64,000 bases of DNA from Gammaproteobacteria bacterium (GTDB lineage Bacteria > Pseudomonadota > Gammaproteobacteria > Pseudomonadales > Azotimanducaceae): the NCBI GenBank assembly GCA_002690865.1, contig NZGG01000009.1, positions 84,725-148,724 of the forward strand, written 5' to 3'. Of the stretch, positions 47,483 to 57,786 are shown one piece after another. A program made the translations under genes and the position numbers. The first letter of the stretch is position 1. Each line of letters begins with the position of its first letter. The notes beneath the pieces are model-generated. The model saw nothing but the letters and a program-made list of their open reading frames with translations. It was not told the DNA's origin and did no database searches.

Positions 47483-48077
47483 TATCCAGACCAATAGACA
47501 ATGTCTCCGTAAATCGTTTCGAAAACATAGACGATCTCTTACCCGAATCGCACAGGGGAAAACTAATGAAAAAGTTACTAAAACAATTGCAAATAGACTA
47601 TTTTTTCAACGTGCTTCGAAAGTTGCATTCTATTTACCATTTGATGGCGAAGTAAATCCCCTCTACTTATGCTCCTTAGCACACCATCTCGGTAAAAAAT
47701 GCTACATGCCTCAGGTATCTGGACGGACTTTAAAATTTAAACAGTTCATCCCGAACAAAACTAAATTACAAAAAAATGAATATAATATTTTTGAACCCGT
47801 TGGAACGGAAATAATTTCTTCGGAAACACTTGATGTTGTATTCATGCCACTAGTAGCGTTTGACAGAGATGGGAACAGAATCGGGATGGGGCAGGGATAC
47901 TATGATAATACTTTTTCGGAGAAATCTCGGTGGGAAAAAAAGCCCCTTCTGATAGGGCTAGCCCATAGTTTCCAGGAAACCGTATTGGAACCTCACACTA
48001 AAGACATACCAATGGACGGAGTCACAACAGAAAAGTCTTTTATCTGCTGCCAAGGAAATGCTAACACACTCGCCTAA
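47481..48077 (+). CDS. fau: 5-formyltetrahydrofolate cyclo-ligase
   Basis: About 198 residues. FYLPFDGEVNPL, PLVAFDRDGNRIGMGQGYYDN and the C-terminal DIPMDGVTT match YgfA/Fau. It converts 5-formyl-THF to 5,10-methenyl-THF. The start is uncertain: the track's 47430 is a TTG inside the conserved 6S hairpin, and no ATG is in frame before the conserved RKSFRKHRR. I place the start at the ATT triplet at 47481 or ATC at 47484, behind GGGGA; an out-of-frame ATG at 47501 would come into frame if one base were missing. See findings. Confidence 0.85.
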   Translation: MIQTNRQCLRKSFRKHRRSLTRIAQGKTNEKVTKTIANRLFFQRASKVAFYLPFDGEVNPLYLCSLAHHLGKKCYMPQVSGRTLKFKQFIPNKTKLQKNEYNIFEPVGTEIISSETLDVVFMPLVAFDRDGNRIGMGQGYYDNTFSEKSRWEKKPLLIGLAHSFQETVLEPHTKDIPMDGVTTEKSFICCQGNANTLA

Positions 48078-48101
48078 TAAACGCCGGAGAATTGCCCCAC
48101 A

Positions 48102-48644
48102 ATGAAAAGAACGATAATACGCATGGGACATCCAAATCTGAGAGAAATAGCCCAACCCTATCCAAACGATAAAATTGGCAGTCAAGAATTATTCGAACTA
48201 ATAGAAGACATGAGAGAAACCTTGCATTACTCTGGTGGCATCGGTTTAGCTGCACCCCAAATCAGCGTTCCATATCGCCTTGCAGTAATCGAGACTACAA
48301 ACTCTCAATCGCGCTACGGAGATATTCCCATCATTCCATTTACAATCTTTATAAATCCAAAAATAACTGTGCTAGATAGCAATCAATCGGGCATGTGGGA
48401 AGGATGCCTTTCAGTCCCTAACATTAGAGGTTACGTCAAGAGACCTCAAAATATTCGTATTGACTGGTTAAGCGAAACCGGCCAATTAAAAACCCTAAAT
48501 GCTCGAGGACTACTCGCTACTGTTTTCCAACATGAGTTCGATCACTTAAATGGGAAACTTTTCATTGATCGAATCCAAGACACGACTAAGATATCCTTTG
48601 ATGATGAATTCCATCTTTACCACCAGCCCCTTGAACAATTATGA
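48102..48644 (+). CDS. def: peptide deformylase
   Basis: 180 residues. All three PDF motifs are intact: GIGLAAPQ (motif 1), WEGCLSVP with the metal Cys (motif 2) and QHEFDHLNG with the two metal His (motif 3). It removes the formyl group from nascent proteins. It lies between fau and rpiA, not beside fmt as the main def gene usually does, so a second copy elsewhere is possible. A four-base overlap joins it to rpiA. Confidence 0.92.
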   Translation: MKRTIIRMGHPNLREIAQPYPNDKIGSQELFELIEDMRETLHYSGGIGLAAPQISVPYRLAVIETTNSQSRYGDIPIIPFTIFINPKITVLDSNQSGMWEGCLSVPNIRGYVKRPQNIRIDWLSETGQLKTLNARGLLATVFQHEFDHLNGKLFIDRIQDTTKISFDDEFHLYHQPLEQL

Positions 48645-49318
48645 ATCAACAACTTTTAAAATCCTCGGTTGCTAAAGCAGCGATAGATTATATAGAAGCC
48701 GACTTGCAGTCGGACACTATCATAGGGGTAGGTACAGGTTCGACCGCAAATCTTTTCATCGATTATCTAGCAAGTATAAAGCATAAATTTATGGCTGCTG
48801 TAGCCAGCTCCAAAGAAACCCAATCGCGCCTACAGGCAAAAGGTATAGAGGTAGTAGACCTAAATATTGTTGATGAAATAGCTATTTATATTGATGGGGC
48901 CGATGAAACAAATGACGCTCTAGAATTAATCAAAGGTGGTGGTGGCGCATTGACAAGGGAAAAAATAATTGCTGCCGCAACCCGGAAATTCATTTGCATA
49001 GTAGATTCAAGCAAGTGTGTAAAAACTCTGGGTGAATTTCCACTGCCTGTTGAAGTCATACCAATGGCTCGCTCTTTAGTAGCGCGTAAGCTAGTTCATT
49101 TGGGTGGAAACCCAGTTTATCGGGACAATTTTCTTACAGACAATGGCAATATGATTCTTGATATACATGGACTTAGGATTTCTAATGCCAAAAGTCTGGA
49201 AGAAAATATCAACTCTATCGTTGGAACAGTTACGAATGGTTTATTTGCTCTTCGAAGGGCTGACGTTTTACTGGTAGGCACTGCAAATGGAATCTTGGAG
49301 AAAAAATCATCAGAGTAG
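48641..49318 (+). CDS. rpiA: ribose-5-phosphate isomerase A
   Basis: 225 residues. [39 protein letters not shown] and the PVEVIPMA segment are diagnostic of RpiA, and the catalytic Asp/Glu/Lys lie within the DGADE-KGGG block. It interconverts ribose-5-P and ribulose-5-P in the pentose phosphate pathway, together with Tkt encoded 3 kb away. It overlaps the FAD-linked dehydrogenase tail to tail by nine bases. Confidence 0.97.
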   Translation: MNQQLLKSSVAKAAIDYIEADLQSDTIIGVGTGSTANLFIDYLASIKHKFMAAVASSKETQSRLQAKGIEVVDLNIVDEIAIYIDGADETNDALELIKGGGGALTREKIIAAATRKFICIVDSSKCVKTLGEFPLPVEVIPMARSLVARKLVHLGGNPVYRDNFLTDNGNMILDIHGLRISNAKSLEENINSIVGTVTNGLFALRRADVLLVGTANGILEKKSSE

Positions 49319-50680
49319 CTTCCCTGGATTCATAACATCATTAGGGTCAAATACTTTTTTCAAAGCCTGCATAGTAGCAATTTCTATTTCGCTACGTGTA
49401 TATCTCAGCTGATCCCTTTTAAGTAAACCTACACCATGCTCAGCAGAGATACTTCCTCGGAACGACGAGACGACACCAAGTATACTCTCACTTACTTTCT
49501 CACAACGTTGCTTGAAGCGGTCCAGATCCCAACTTATCGGTTTCAAAATATTTAAATGGAGATTGCCATCTCCAATATGTCCAAACCAAACAATTTCAAA
49601 ATCAGGATATTGACTCATGACCTTATCCTGAATTGCAGCGAGGAACTCTGGAACTTTTGAGACACGAACAGAAATATCGTTTTTATAAGGAGTAAATGGT
49701 GTGATTGCCTCCGAGATATTTTCTCTATAACGCCAAAAATCCTTATTTTGTTGTCCGCTTTGGCTCACTATGCCATCAACTACCCAGCCACTATCGGTAC
49801 AGTCCATAAACACATTCGTTATAGCATCATCATCTTCTATACACTCCACCAACACATAGTAGTCTGAACGTTTTGAGAAAGGCACTGAGAGATCCATATG
49901 CTCAATAACATACTGCAAGGCAACGTCAGAGAAAAACTCGAAAGCAGTTAGGCTAGTCTGTTCGCGAAAGGCCCTCAACACCGCAACGACATCAGTCATT
50001 TTAGGAACTGCCAATAGGACCACTGATAAGCTTCCGGGATCAGTGGTGAGCTGCACACTTGCCTCAGTAACAAAACCTAGCGTTCCCTCAGAACCAATAT
50101 ATAAATGACGAAGATCATAGCCGGTAGCGTTCTTAATTAACCCGTGATTGAGTTCTAGTATGTCACCTCGACCAGTTACCACTTTCAGACCACTAATCCA
50201 GTCTCGGGTAAGTCCATATCTTAATACTTTAATGCCCCCAGCATTAGTTGCGATATTACCGCCAAGTTGGCTTGAGCCTGAAGAGGCAAAATCGACAGGA
50301 TAATAAAGTCCCTTGTTTCGCGCATATTCCTGAAGAGTCCTAGTAACAACTCCTGCTTCGACACGCACGCTGCAATCGACCGCATCAAATTCAAGAATCT
50401 TATTCATTTTATCAAACGATACTACCAGCTCCTTATTGATCGCGACTGCGCCACCACTAAGGCCTGTTCTACCCCCCGAAGGCACCAATCCAAAATTGTA
50501 CTCATTCGCCAACTTAACTATAGCGCCAACTTCCTGCGTTGTTCTTGGGAATACCACAGCTGAAGGGTTAGGTTTATAAAAACGTGTCCAGTCTAGTCCA
50601 TGAGTTTGACAGGTGGAATTATCCGTATGCACTTCGCCACTAATGTTACGTATTTTGTCGAGAACAGATTCAGATATCAT
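49310..50680 (-). CDS. FAD-linked D-2-hydroxyacid dehydrogenase (GlcD/D2HGDH type)
   Basis: 456 residues. PCMH-type FAD domain (about 35-215: [32 protein letters not shown]) and a C-terminal FAD-oxidase domain with [13 protein letters not shown] (metal-site His) and [10 protein letters not shown]. Family members oxidise D-lactate, glycolate or D-2-hydroxyglutarate. In Pseudomonas the rpiA-serA neighbourhood encodes D-2-hydroxyglutarate dehydrogenase, so that substrate is likely but unproven. Its ATG overlaps the pgk stop by four bases. Confidence 0.88.
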   Translation of the reverse strand: MISESVLDKIRNISGEVHTDNSTCQTHGLDWTRFYKPNPSAVVFPRTTQEVGAIVKLANEYNFGLVPSGGRTGLSGGAVAINKELVVSFDKMNKILEFDAVDCSVRVEAGVVTRTLQEYARNKGLYYPVDFASSGSSQLGGNIATNAGGIKVLRYGLTRDWISGLKVVTGRGDILELNHGLIKNATGYDLRHLYIGSEGTLGFVTEASVQLTTDPGSLSVVLLAVPKMTDVVAVLRAFREQTSLTAFEFFSDVALQYVIEHMDLSVPFSKRSDYYVLVECIEDDDAITNVFMDCTDSGWVVDGIVSQSGQQNKDFWRYRENISEAITPFTPYKNDISVRVSKVPEFLAAIQDKVMSQYPDFEIVWFGHIGDGNLHLNILKPISWDLDRFKQRCEKVSESILGVVSSFRGSISAEHGVGLLKRDQLRYTRSEIEIATMQALKKVFDPNDVMNPGKLL

Positions 50681-51864
50681 CTCAAGTATTCCTTGGAATT
50701 ATGCTGGTTCGCTAACTCTTGGACAGCAGGTAATGTTTGCCCTCCCACATACTCCAAAAAAGCGCCTCCTCCCGTAGATGAATAGGAAATTCCCGAATTC
50801 ACACCATACCTCTCAATCGCGGCTAGAGTATCGCCTCCGCCTGCTAGAGAGAAGGCCCTGGACGATGCGATTGCTTCTGCAATTTGTTTAGTTCCTTCCT
50901 CAAATTTATCAATCTCAAAAACACCAATAGGACCATTCCACAAAATAGTACCCGCGCAAGCAATGAAATCCTTCAGACGTGAAATACTTTCCGGACCGAA
51001 GTCAACTATCATTTCTTCAACCCTGATATCGCTAACATTACAAATTCTGATCTGCGCATCTGATTTAATTCCAGAAGCAACTACAACATCAGTTGGCAAA
51101 GGAATATTAATTTTTTTATATAAATCAGCTGCAAATTCTAGTAAATCATTCTCATAAAGAGATCTGCCTATATCAAAACCTTTGGCTGCTAAAAATGTGT
51201 TAGCAATACCACCGCCTACTATTAGTTGATCCAGTTGGTTAACAAGCGATTCCAAAACGGCGAGCTTAGTTGAGACTTTACTACCTCCTACAATGGCGAG
51301 CATTGGCTTTTTAGGCGCATACAATGCCTTTCTTAGTGCATCAAGCTCTTTCCTTAACAGTGGTCCTGAGCATGAGATGGGAGCGTACCTTATTATTCCT
51401 GTCGTCGAGGAATGCGCTCTATGCGCACATGCAAATGCATCCATTACGTAAATGTCACATAATGCGGCAAGACGTTTAGACAATAATTGATTATTTGTGC
51501 TTTCACCTAAGTTTAGGCGAACATTTTCCAAAACTGTGACATCAGCTTTGCCTCGAACGAATCCATCTATGTAGTTAGATACTAATTCAAAACTTAATCC
51601 TGAAAGGACCTCTAAACGATCCACTACAGGTTTGAGACTAAATTCTGGTTGATCTCTAATAGACAAATTTTCGCGTGGTCTACCCAGATGAGACATAACC
51701 GTGACCTCTGCTCCGTTATCCACAGCATGCTTAATTGTTGGTAAAGCTGCCAGCAATCGAGCGTTGCTTAGGATCTTGCCTTTCTTCATCGGCACGTTAA
51801 GATCTTCTCGAATCAGGACACGCTTATTTTTTAAATCGAGTTCGAGAAAATCTACATCTAACAT
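50677..51864 (-). CDS. pgk: phosphoglycerate kinase
   Basis: 395 residues. The PGK signature LIREDLNVPM is near residue 15; SHLGRPRE and the nucleotide-binding AGGGDTLAAIE are present. It moves a phosphate between 1,3-bisphosphoglycerate and ADP. It follows tkt after four bases. The usual epd (gapB) gene that lies between tkt and pgk is missing. Confidence 0.97.
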   Translation of the reverse strand: MLDVDFLELDLKNKRVLIREDLNVPMKKGKILSNARLLAALPTIKHAVDNGAEVTVMSHLGRPRENLSIRDQPEFSLKPVVDRLEVLSGLSFELVSNYIDGFVRGKADVTVLENVRLNLGESTNNQLLSKRLAALCDIYVMDAFACAHRAHSSTTGIIRYAPISCSGPLLRKELDALRKALYAPKKPMLAIVGGSKVSTKLAVLESLVNQLDQLIVGGGIANTFLAAKGFDIGRSLYENDLLEFAADLYKKINIPLPTDVVVASGIKSDAQIRICNVSDIRVEEMIVDFGPESISRLKDFIACAGTILWNGPIGVFEIDKFEEGTKQIAEAIASSRAFSLAGGGDTLAAIERYGVNSGISYSSTGGGAFLEYVGGQTLPAVQELANQHNSKEYLR

Positions 51865-51868
51865 CGGG

Positions 51869-53857
51869 CTAAATCATCTCTTTAACGGCACTGACTACAG
51901 CTGTTGATGTAAATCCAAAATGTTCAAAAACTTGTTTCCCAGGCCCCGAGGCACCAAAGTCTCGCAATCCAATAACGTCGCCATCTAACCCAACCCACTT
52001 TCTCCAATAATCTGGATGGGCTGCTTCTACAGCGAGCCGGCACCGTATTGAAGACGGAAGTACGGAATCACGATATGCCTGTTCCTGGTTCTCAAAAATC
52101 TCAGCTGATGGCATCGAAACAACCCTGACAGAAATACCGCTTCTTAATAGTTCTTCGTGTGCTTTCACCGCAATCTCAACTTCAGATCCTGTAGCAATAA
52201 CAATGGCTACAGGATCTGCTGAGTCACGGAGAATGTAGGCTCCTCGCCTAATATTTTCAATTTGTGTTTGATTACGTGATTGGTAAACAAGACTTTGACG
52301 AGAGAAAATTAATGCACTGGGTCCAGTTGTCCTTTCAATAGCTGCTTGCCATGCTACTACAGTTTCAAGACTATCGCAGGGTCTCCAGGTTACCATATTA
52401 GGCGTTGAACGAAGATTGGCTAGTTGCTCGACCGGTTGATGTGTTGGACCATCTTCACCCTGACCAATCGAATCGTGGGTATAAACTAAAATATTTCTTA
52501 TTCCCATTAAGGCCGACATACGCACTGCGTTGCGCCCATACTCCATGAAGGTGAGAAATGTCCCTGAAAAAGGAATCAAACCACCATGCAAAGCGAGGCC
52601 GCTAGAGATTGCAGTCATACCAAACTCGCGGACCCCATAATAGATATAGTTACCTCCAGCGTTAGTATCAGAAACTGGTGACGCATTCGCCCAACTCGTC
52701 AAATTAGAGCCCGTTAGATCAGCAGAGCCTCCTATTAACTCTGGCAACACGGAAGCTAAAGCAGATATCATATCACTACTAGCAACCCTAGATGCCTTGC
52801 TCTCGCCTAGCTCAGATACTTCCTTTAAAAGAGAATTCATACTTTCCTCCCATAACTCTGGGAGAGAACCCGACATTATACGAGTGTATTCTTTTGCCAA
52901 TTCAGGAAAGCTAGAGGAGTATCTTGTAAATTGTTCTTTCCATAGAGCTTCTATTTTTTGCCCTTTCTCTCGCCCGTCCCAAGCCTTCATATATTCCTCA
53001 GGAATTTCAAAGGATGGAAAATGCCAATCAAGGGTTTTTCTTGCACCCAAAATCTCTTCATCGCCAAGTGGTGAACCGTGTGCTGAAGAGGTACCTGATT
53101 TTGTTGGCGATCCAAAACCGATTATAGTCTTACAGCAAATTAAAGTTGGCAGATCAGATGCTTTTGCTTCCTTTAGTGCCTCGATAATCTCCTCGGAGTT
53201 ATGCCCATCTATATTGTCGATGACGTGCCAACCGTAGGCTTTAAAACGCTGCGGGGTGTTATCTATAAACCATTCTTCCACATTTCCATCAATTGAAATT
53301 CCATTATCATCGTAGATACAAATCAGTTTGCTGAGCTTTTGGACTCCGGCAAGTGAGGCGACTTCATGAGAGATACCCTCCATCAAACACCCATCACCGA
53401 CAAAAGCGTAGGTATAGTGATCAACAACCTCATAATTTTCTCGATTAAATCTTGATGCGAGGATTTTCTCTGCCAATGCCATACCTACAGCATTAGCAAG
53501 CCCCTGACCTAGTGGGCCAGTAGTCGTTTCAACACCTGGAGTATCGTTATACTCCGGATGACCAGGTGTTTTTGACCCCAACTGTCTGAAATTTTTTATA
53601 TCCTCTATGGAAACTTCATAGCCAGAAAGATGTAGCACGGAATAAAGCAGCATCGATCCATGACCATTGGAGAGGATAAATCTATCGCGGTTGTGCCAAT
53701 CAGGATTAGTAGGATTATGTTTTAAAAAATCTGCCCAAAGCACCTCTGCAACATCTGCCATGCCCATTGGCGCTCCAGGGTGTCCAGAGTTCGCTTTCTG
53801 AACAGCATCCATACTTAATGCTCGAATAGCATTCGCTTTTGCTTTCCTTGAAATCAT
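51869..53857 (-). CDS. tkt: transketolase
   Basis: 662 residues. The thiamine diphosphate motif [14 protein letters not shown] ends near the DDN of [30 protein letters not shown] and [17 protein letters not shown] are conserved. It transfers two-carbon units in the pentose phosphate pathway. First gene of tkt-pgk-D2HGDH on the minus strand, divergent from metK with a 178-base gap. Confidence 0.97.
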   Translation of the reverse strand: MISRKAKANAIRALSMDAVQKANSGHPGAPMGMADVAEVLWADFLKHNPTNPDWHNRDRFILSNGHGSMLLYSVLHLSGYEVSIEDIKNFRQLGSKTPGHPEYNDTPGVETTTGPLGQGLANAVGMALAEKILASRFNRENYEVVDHYTYAFVGDGCLMEGISHEVASLAGVQKLSKLICIYDDNGISIDGNVEEWFIDNTPQRFKAYGWHVIDNIDGHNSEEIIEALKEAKASDLPTLICCKTIIGFGSPTKSGTSSAHGSPLGDEEILGARKTLDWHFPSFEIPEEYMKAWDGREKGQKIEALWKEQFTRYSSSFPELAKEYTRIMSGSLPELWEESMNSLLKEVSELGESKASRVASSDMISALASVLPELIGGSADLTGSNLTSWANASPVSDTNAGGNYIYYGVREFGMTAISSGLALHGGLIPFSGTFLTFMEYGRNAVRMSALMGIRNILVYTHDSIGQGEDGPTHQPVEQLANLRSTPNMVTWRPCDSLETVVAWQAAIERTTGPSALIFSRQSLVYQSRNQTQIENIRRGAYILRDSADPVAIVIATGSEVEIAVKAHEELLRSGISVRVVSMPSAEIFENQEQAYRDSVLPSSIRCRLAVEAAHPDYWRKWVGLDGDVIGLRDFGASGPGKQVFEHFGFTSTAVVSAVKEMI

Positions 53858-53937
53858 GACCCAAATTTTCCTTGGTGATTGCTTTGTTATTCTCTCTTAG
53901 CGAACTAGAATCATCAACGCACTTTTATGCTTATGAA

Positions 53938-53943
53938 TATAAT
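53938..53943 (+). promoter_or_regulatory. possible -10 site upstream of metK
   Basis: TATAAT in the tkt-metK divergent gap, about 90 bases before the metK ATG. No good -35 is found. I see no SAM riboswitch fold in the leader. Confidence 0.3.
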
Positions 53944-54035
53944 TATTTACCAAGTTGAACGAATGTCAGGTAGTTTTCTGGGCATCCAATAGCTGAAATA
54001 GTAGAATTAGGTGAAAAAATATATGGTTACTACAC

Positions 54036-55193
54036 ATGACATCTAACAAAACGTTTACCTCAGAATCAGTTTCTGAAGGACATCCCGATAAGATAGCTGA
54101 CCAGATCTCTGATGCTGTTCTCGATGCTGTGATCTCAAGAGACACCAGAGGGCGAGTGGCATGTGAAACGCTAATCAAAACGGGCATGGTCGTGTTAGCT
54201 GGCGAAATTAGTACAACTGCAGATGTTGATTTTGAAAAGATTTGCAGGAAAGTGCTAATTGATATTGGCTATAATAGCGACGAAATTGGATTCGATGGTG
54301 CTTCCTGTACAATCATAAATGCTCTCGGTAAACAGTCATCAGATATTGCTATTGGTGTGGATGAAACAGCAGATCATGAACAAGGTGCAGGAGATCAGGG
54401 GTTAATGTTTGGATATGCATGCGATGAAACAGATGTCTTAATGCCAGCACCAATTACCTTCGCTCACAGACTAGTGAAAAAACAATCAGAAGTTCGTAAT
54501 GAAGGTCATCTCACTTTCCTTAGACCCGATGCCAAGAGTCAGATTTCATTTAAGTATGACGGCCAAGGAAGGCCCGTTAGTATAGATACAGTGGTTCTGT
54601 CTACCCAGCATGATCCTGATGTAAGCCTTAAGGAACTTCGAGCAGGAGTGATCGACCAAATAATACGCCCTGTACTCCCTTCTAATTGGTTACACCAAGA
54701 CACTAAATTCTTTATTAATCCAACAGGGAATTTCGTAATTGGTGGTCCTGTTGGTGATTGCGGCCTGACAGGTCGGAAAATTATTGTGGATACCTATGGA
54801 GGCATGTCGCGTCATGGCGGTGGTGCGTTTTCGGGCAAGGATCCCTCAAAGGTAGATCGCAGTGCAGCATATGCAGGGCGCTACGTCGCAAAAAATATTG
54901 TAGCAGCTGGTCTAGCTAAAAAATGTGAGATTCAAATCTCCTACGCTATAGGTATAGCGGAACCTACATCTATCAGTGTGGAAACGTTTGGTACTGGAAA
55001 AATAGCGGAGACAAAAATAGAATCCCTCATTCGCGAACATTTTGATCTTAGGCCAAAAGGCCTCATAAAGATGCTCAATCTTAATAGGCCAATCTACACC
55101 AAAACAGCGGTATATGGACACTTTGGTCGCGAAGAAGAAGACTTTACTTGGGAGAAAACCGACAAAACGGATGAGCTTCAGGCGGCATTGTGA
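54036..55193 (+). CDS. metK: S-adenosylmethionine synthase
   Basis: 385 residues. [20 protein letters not shown] opens the protein; the signatures [12 protein letters not shown] and [17 protein letters not shown] follow. It makes SAM from methionine and ATP. Its stop overlaps the metF GTG by four bases (GTGA), giving a metK-metF-rsmE operon. In many relatives ahcY comes between metK and metF; it is absent here. Confidence 0.98.
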   Translation: MTSNKTFTSESVSEGHPDKIADQISDAVLDAVISRDTRGRVACETLIKTGMVVLAGEISTTADVDFEKICRKVLIDIGYNSDEIGFDGASCTIINALGKQSSDIAIGVDETADHEQGAGDQGLMFGYACDETDVLMPAPITFAHRLVKKQSEVRNEGHLTFLRPDAKSQISFKYDGQGRPVSIDTVVLSTQHDPDVSLKELRAGVIDQIIRPVLPSNWLHQDTKFFINPTGNFVIGGPVGDCGLTGRKIIVDTYGGMSRHGGGAFSGKDPSKVDRSAAYAGRYVAKNIVAAGLAKKCEIQISYAIGIAEPTSISVETFGTGKIAETKIESLIREHFDLRPKGLIKMLNLNRPIYTKTAVYGHFGREEEDFTWEKTDKTDELQAAL

Positions 55194-56014
55194 ACCAACA
55201 TCTCAGCTTCGAGTTTTCGGCCCCAAGAAATCCGGTAGAAACGAAGAAACTGCTGAGTGTTTACAAAAGGTTAAAGGTTTTTTCTCCAGAGTTTTTCTCC
55301 GTAACCTATGGAGCAGGCGGGTCAACGAAAGATGGAACGAAAGACGCTGTTTTGAACATCCAAAAACTTGGTAGCAGCGTGGCACCGCATCTCTCTTTCG
55401 GTGGCGACACCTCTGAGAAGATCGAAGCACTTCTGCAGGATTACCAGAAAGCGGATATAAGAAGAGTAGTAGCATTACGTGGCGATATCCCTTCAGGTCA
55501 AATGACGAAAATGACCTTCGCTAGTGAACTGATAACATTCATTCGTAATAAAACAGGGAGCCATTTCCATATAGACGTAGCTGCATATCCAGAAACCCAT
55601 CCTGATTCTCCTAGCGTAGAAAGCGATATTAAGTTTTTCAAAAACAAAGTGGATGCGGGAGCCAATAGTGCAATCACACAATACTTTTACAATGCCGACG
55701 CATATTTTCGGTACATAGATAAATGTGCCTCCCATAATATCGACATCCCTATAACGCCCGGAATAATGCCAATAACTAACTATAACGGTATAATTCGTTT
55801 TTCAAAAAACTGTGGTGCAGAGATACCGCGCTGGATATTAAAACAGCTCGATAGCTACAAGGACAATCCAGATAGTCTCAAAGCTTTTGGCCTCGAGGTT
55901 GTTACCGAGCTATGCAGCAGACTATTAGAAGGTGGAGCACCAGGACTTCATTTTTATACGTTAAACCAGTCTTTACCGAGTGCTCGTATATTGCGTAATT
56001 TGAACGCGCAATAA
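55190..56014 (+). CDS. metF: 5,10-methylenetetrahydrofolate reductase
   Basis: 274 residues, GTG start. [30 protein letters not shown] and [12 protein letters not shown] are conserved MetF blocks. It makes 5-methyl-THF with FAD and NADH. TAATG overlap with rsmE shows coupling. Confidence 0.95.
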   Translation: MNQHLSFEFSAPRNPVETKKLLSVYKRLKVFSPEFFSVTYGAGGSTKDGTKDAVLNIQKLGSSVAPHLSFGGDTSEKIEALLQDYQKADIRRVVALRGDIPSGQMTKMTFASELITFIRNKTGSHFHIDVAAYPETHPDSPSVESDIKFFKNKVDAGANSAITQYFYNADAYFRYIDKCASHNIDIPITPGIMPITNYNGIIRFSKNCGAEIPRWILKQLDSYKDNPDSLKAFGLEVVTELCSRLLEGGAPGLHFYTLNQSLPSARILRNLNAQ

Positions 56015-56727
56015 TGAGGACGCGCCGGGTTTTTTTGGACCAGGAACTCGAAATCGAGAAGGAGTTCATTCTTCCAGCAAATGCAGCTCATTATGTACTT
56101 CGTGTATTACGGATGAAATCGGGAGAAAAAATCACTTTAATCAATGGCGATGGTTGCGAATATGCAAGTAGTATTTTAAAGACCCATCGTTCAGAAGCAG
56201 TAGTACTGATTCACTCAAAAAATGCAGTAAACAAAGAATCTAAACTTATTTCCAAACTGGGTCTCGGAATTCTCAAACGTCATGCAATGGAATCTGCACT
56301 TGCTCGAGCTACAGAACTCGGTGTAACAGAAATAACGCCATTAATTACGACTCGCACTAATGGCCTGCGCCCTAGAGAAAATCATTGGAAACAAGTTATT
56401 CAATCAAGCTGCGAACAATGTGGGCGAAACCGCTTACCCAGATTGCAAAAACTAACAGCTTTAAAAACATGGTTAAAAACTACTGAGACTAATCTAAAAC
56501 TCGTTGCCCATCCAGGATCTAAATTTAGATTGAAGGAGATAGCCTCGAAACCAGCAGCAGTGTCAATCCTGATCGGACCCGAAGGAGGTTTAAACATTGA
56601 AGAGATCCAACTTGCTTTAGATAACGGATTTTTAGGCATTGATCTAGGTAAAAGAGTACTGAGAGCAGAAACGGTTCCTGCAGCGCTTATGTCTATAATT
56701 CAATTTTACTGGGGAGATATTAGTTAA
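56014..56727 (+). CDS. rsmE: 16S rRNA (uracil1498-N3)-methyltransferase
   Basis: 237 residues. An N-terminal PUA-like domain (about 1-70) precedes a SPOUT methyltransferase domain with the knot motifs LIGPEGGLNIEEI and LGKRVLRAETVPAAL. It uses SAM, made by the first gene of the operon, to methylate U1498. Confidence 0.95.
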   Translation: MRTRRVFLDQELEIEKEFILPANAAHYVLRVLRMKSGEKITLINGDGCEYASSILKTHRSEAVVLIHSKNAVNKESKLISKLGLGILKRHAMESALARATELGVTEITPLITTRTNGLRPRENHWKQVIQSSCEQCGRNRLPRLQKLTALKTWLKTTETNLKLVAHPGSKFRLKEIASKPAAVSILIGPEGGLNIEEIQLALDNGFLGIDLGKRVLRAETVPAALMSIIQFYWGDIS

Positions 56728-56829
56728 CCTAAAGATGAATTAGACTTAATGGTTATTACAACTAACGTAAGTATCGGTATAAAAATCTACCTACTTCTTA
56801 AAAGGTTCCTTCCTAAATGGAGATAGTTC

Positions 56830-57786
56830 TTGAAAACCAAGCTCGGTGTCGTCATGGATCCTCTGGAATCCATAAAACCTAATAAAGATAGTACTTTGGC
56901 AATGATGCAAGCGGCCCAAGCACGCGGTTGGCAAATATTTGAAATACAGCAAAATAGTATATTTTTGACTAAGGATCAGGTCTTTGGAAGATGCCGTGAA
57001 GTAAATATACATATCGACCAAACTAACTACTTCAGTGTTGTAAATTCTTGGACAACGTCGCTGGAAGAAATGGATATCGTGCTTTTACGTAAGGACCCCC
57101 CTTTCGATATGGAATATATATACACAACCTATCTTCTTGAATTGTTGGAAAAGAAAGGTGTTCCAGTACTTAACAAGCCTTCCAGTATTCGAGATTGTAA
57201 CGAAAAATTGTATGCTCTTGAATTCCCAGAATGCTGTCCTGAGTATCTTGTTAGTAGAGACGAGAAAGTATTACGCGATTTTTATGAGGAACATCAAGAT
57301 ATCGTCTTTAAGCCATTAGATGGCATGGGCGGCTCATCGGTATTTCGGGTGTCTCCTAAGGATAAGAATCTTGGAGTAATAATTGAAACATTAACGCAGC
57401 ATGGTAAGTTCCAAACAATGGCACAGAAGTACTTGCCAGCTATTCGAGATGGGGATAAGCGCATTCTAATAATTAATGGGGAACCAATACCTTATGCCCT
57501 CGCTCGAATACCTTCTGCAAATGAAAATCGTGGTAATTTAGCAGCTGGTGGCAAAGGTGTTGGGAAAAAATTAACGAAACAAGATCATTTTATATGCGAC
57601 TTGGTTGGTAAATCACTAGTATCCAAAGGGCTTTATTTTGTAGGAATTGATGTTATTGGGGACTACCTAACAGAAATTAATGTAACTTGCCCAACCTGTA
57701 TACGGGAGTTAGATCAAGCCTTTGGACTCAATATCGGCGATGAGTATATACATTTCATCGAGAAAGAAATCCTGAGTAGTGGCTGA
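56830..57786 (+). CDS. gshB: glutathione synthetase
   Basis: 318 residues. The start is TTG at 56830 with GGAG eight bases upstream; the following LGVVMDPLESIKP matches the E. coli start. ATP-grasp marks include VLLRKDPPFDMEY, KPLDGMGGSSVFRV and GNLAAGGKGVG. It joins gamma-glutamylcysteine and glycine. The 102-base upstream gap holds nothing I can name. It overlaps the tonB-like gene by eight bases. Confidence 0.96.
   Translation: MKTKLGVVMDPLESIKPNKDSTLAMMQAAQARGWQIFEIQQNSIFLTKDQVFGRCREVNIHIDQTNYFSVVNSWTTSLEEMDIVLLRKDPPFDMEYIYTTYLLELLEKKGVPVLNKPSSIRDCNEKLYALEFPECCPEYLVSRDEKVLRDFYEEHQDIVFKPLDGMGGSSVFRVSPKDKNLGVIIETLTQHGKFQTMAQKYLPAIRDGDKRILIINGEPIPYALARIPSANENRGNLAAGGKGVGKKLTKQDHFICDLVGKSLVSKGLYFVGIDVIGDYLTEINVTCPTCIRELDQAFGLNIGDEYIHFIEKEILSSG

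Noticed and set aside
52797-53237. 146-residue plus-strand ORF
   Set aside because: Entirely antisense to tkt; shadow frame.
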